Source: Daejeonella rubra (GTDB lineage Bacteria > Bacteroidota > Bacteroidia > Sphingobacteriales > Sphingobacteriaceae). Taken from it: a stretch of DNA of 64,000 nucleotides. Below are positions 63,628-64,000 of the stretch, piece by piece; within the stretch, counting starts at the first letter, position 1, and every line of letters begins with the position of its first letter. Location: assembly GCF_900103545.1 (NCBI RefSeq), contig NZ_FNHH01000015.1:1-64000 (forward strand), in the 5' to 3' direction. The notes beneath the pieces were generated by a model that saw only the letters and a program-made list of their open reading frames with translations, was not told the origin of the DNA and ran no database searches. The position numbers were made by a program, and so were the translations under genes.

Positions 63628-64000
63628 TTAAAAACCAAGCTTCTTATCGAGTTCAGACTCTCCGGCTTGCTGCTGTGAATATGCCCCACAATCGAGTGTG
63701 GTTGTTATGCCACCCTTTGGAAGGGGGAAATCACCTTTGGAATATTTTAAAGTTGGATCTGAATACACCTTTTGCATGTACAGCGCAAATATTGGAAGTG
63801 CTGTATTGGCTCCTTCTCCAAAATTGGTTGAACTGAAATGTATCGCTCTGTCTTCAGCACCGGTCCATACTCCTGTGACCAGTTCGGGAGTAATTCCCAT
63901 GAACCAGCCGTCAGAATTATTCTGCGTAGTGCCTGTTTTGCCCCCTATCGGGTTGGTCAGTTTGTATTTCCATCCTAATCGCACTCCTGTACCTTCTTTA
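63628..64000 (-). CDS. Class A penicillin-binding protein, C-terminal part (cut by window end)
   Basis: Partial CDS: the 5' part lies beyond 64000. The last ~120 codons carry the KTGTT motif in IGGKTGTTQNNSDGWFMG, the third motif of transpeptidases, followed by PELVTGVWTGAEDRAI, as in PBP1a-type proteins. The apparent start at 63984 is an internal GTG, not a real start, because the coding sequence continues upstream (EGTGVRLGWKYKL). The full protein should include a membrane anchor and glycosyltransferase domain. It ends 35 bp before the start of uvrC on the same strand. Confidence 0.9.
   Translation of the reverse strand, partial: KEGTGVRLGWKYKLTNPIGGKTGTTQNNSDGWFMGITPELVTGVWTGAEDRAIHFSSTNFGEGANTALPIFALYMQKVYSDPTLKYSKGDFPLPKGGITTTLDCGAYSQQQAGESELDKKLGF

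Overview
The window is a chromosomal segment of a Bacteroidota bacterium, most likely of the Sphingobacteriia/Cytophagia type. The evidence is a complete gldKLMN gliding/type IX secretion core, an alternative complex III locus joined to a caa3-like cytochrome oxidase locus, many DUFs typical of the phylum, AT-rich intergenic DNA with TAnnTTTG-like promoter boxes, and few Shine-Dalgarno sequences. I see no rRNA, tRNA, CRISPR array, phage, transposase or plasmid function. Nearly all space is filled by about 60 protein genes. The last gene (a class A penicillin-binding protein) is cut by the right edge.

Layout. 1-4.8 kb: glucose-6-phosphate isomerase and a pair of exported M16 peptidases whose active-site residues are split between two proteins. 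4.8-8.3 kb: prfB with its programmed +1 frameshift, a SirB1/transglutaminase-like protein and a methyltransferase, separated by gene-free DNA holding copies of a ~115-120 nt repeat. 8.3-18.6 kb, all on the minus strand: exported or lipoprotein hydrolases (N-acyl-D-amino-acid deacylase, two beta-lactamase-fold serine hydrolases, a PL1 pectate lyase, a DUF885 protein, an outer-membrane barrel, an M28 peptidase). 18.7-19.7 kb: a bacterial deoxyhypusine-synthase homologue.

20-36 kb, plus strand: a respiratory super-locus. actABCDEF (quinol oxidation, electrons to cytochrome c) is followed by cytochrome oxidase subunits II and I. After a strong terminator come heme O synthase, two subunit III-like proteins, subunit IV, a SCO copper chaperone, a DUF420 protein and a small CxxC membrane protein. 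Together these make a quinol-to-oxygen chain with its own heme and copper assembly factors. 36-41 kb: DUF983, DUF2461, an OmpA-like lipoprotein, rfbC, DUF4286 and a TPR protein. 41-45.2 kb: an S9 peptidase lipoprotein packed with a histidine kinase and an OmpR-type regulator.

45.2-54.9 kb, mostly minus strand: MOSC protein, a degenerate UbiA-like membrane protein, membrane metallophosphoesterase, MoxR ATPase/VWA pair, NTF2-like protein, SDR, HemW, EamA transporter and an Lrp/AsnC regulator with paired dyads upstream. 55-64 kb: DUF4271, uroporphyrinogen-III synthase, gldK-gldL-gldM-gldN, then convergent uvrC and the truncated penicillin-binding protein.

Most of the window is core-genome material. 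The parts least explained by known families are the dispersed intergenic repeats, the orphan deoxyhypusine-synthase homologue, the hexaheme ActA fusion, the small CxxC membrane protein beside the oxidase genes, and the degenerate UbiA-like protein. No clearly new multi-gene system stands out.
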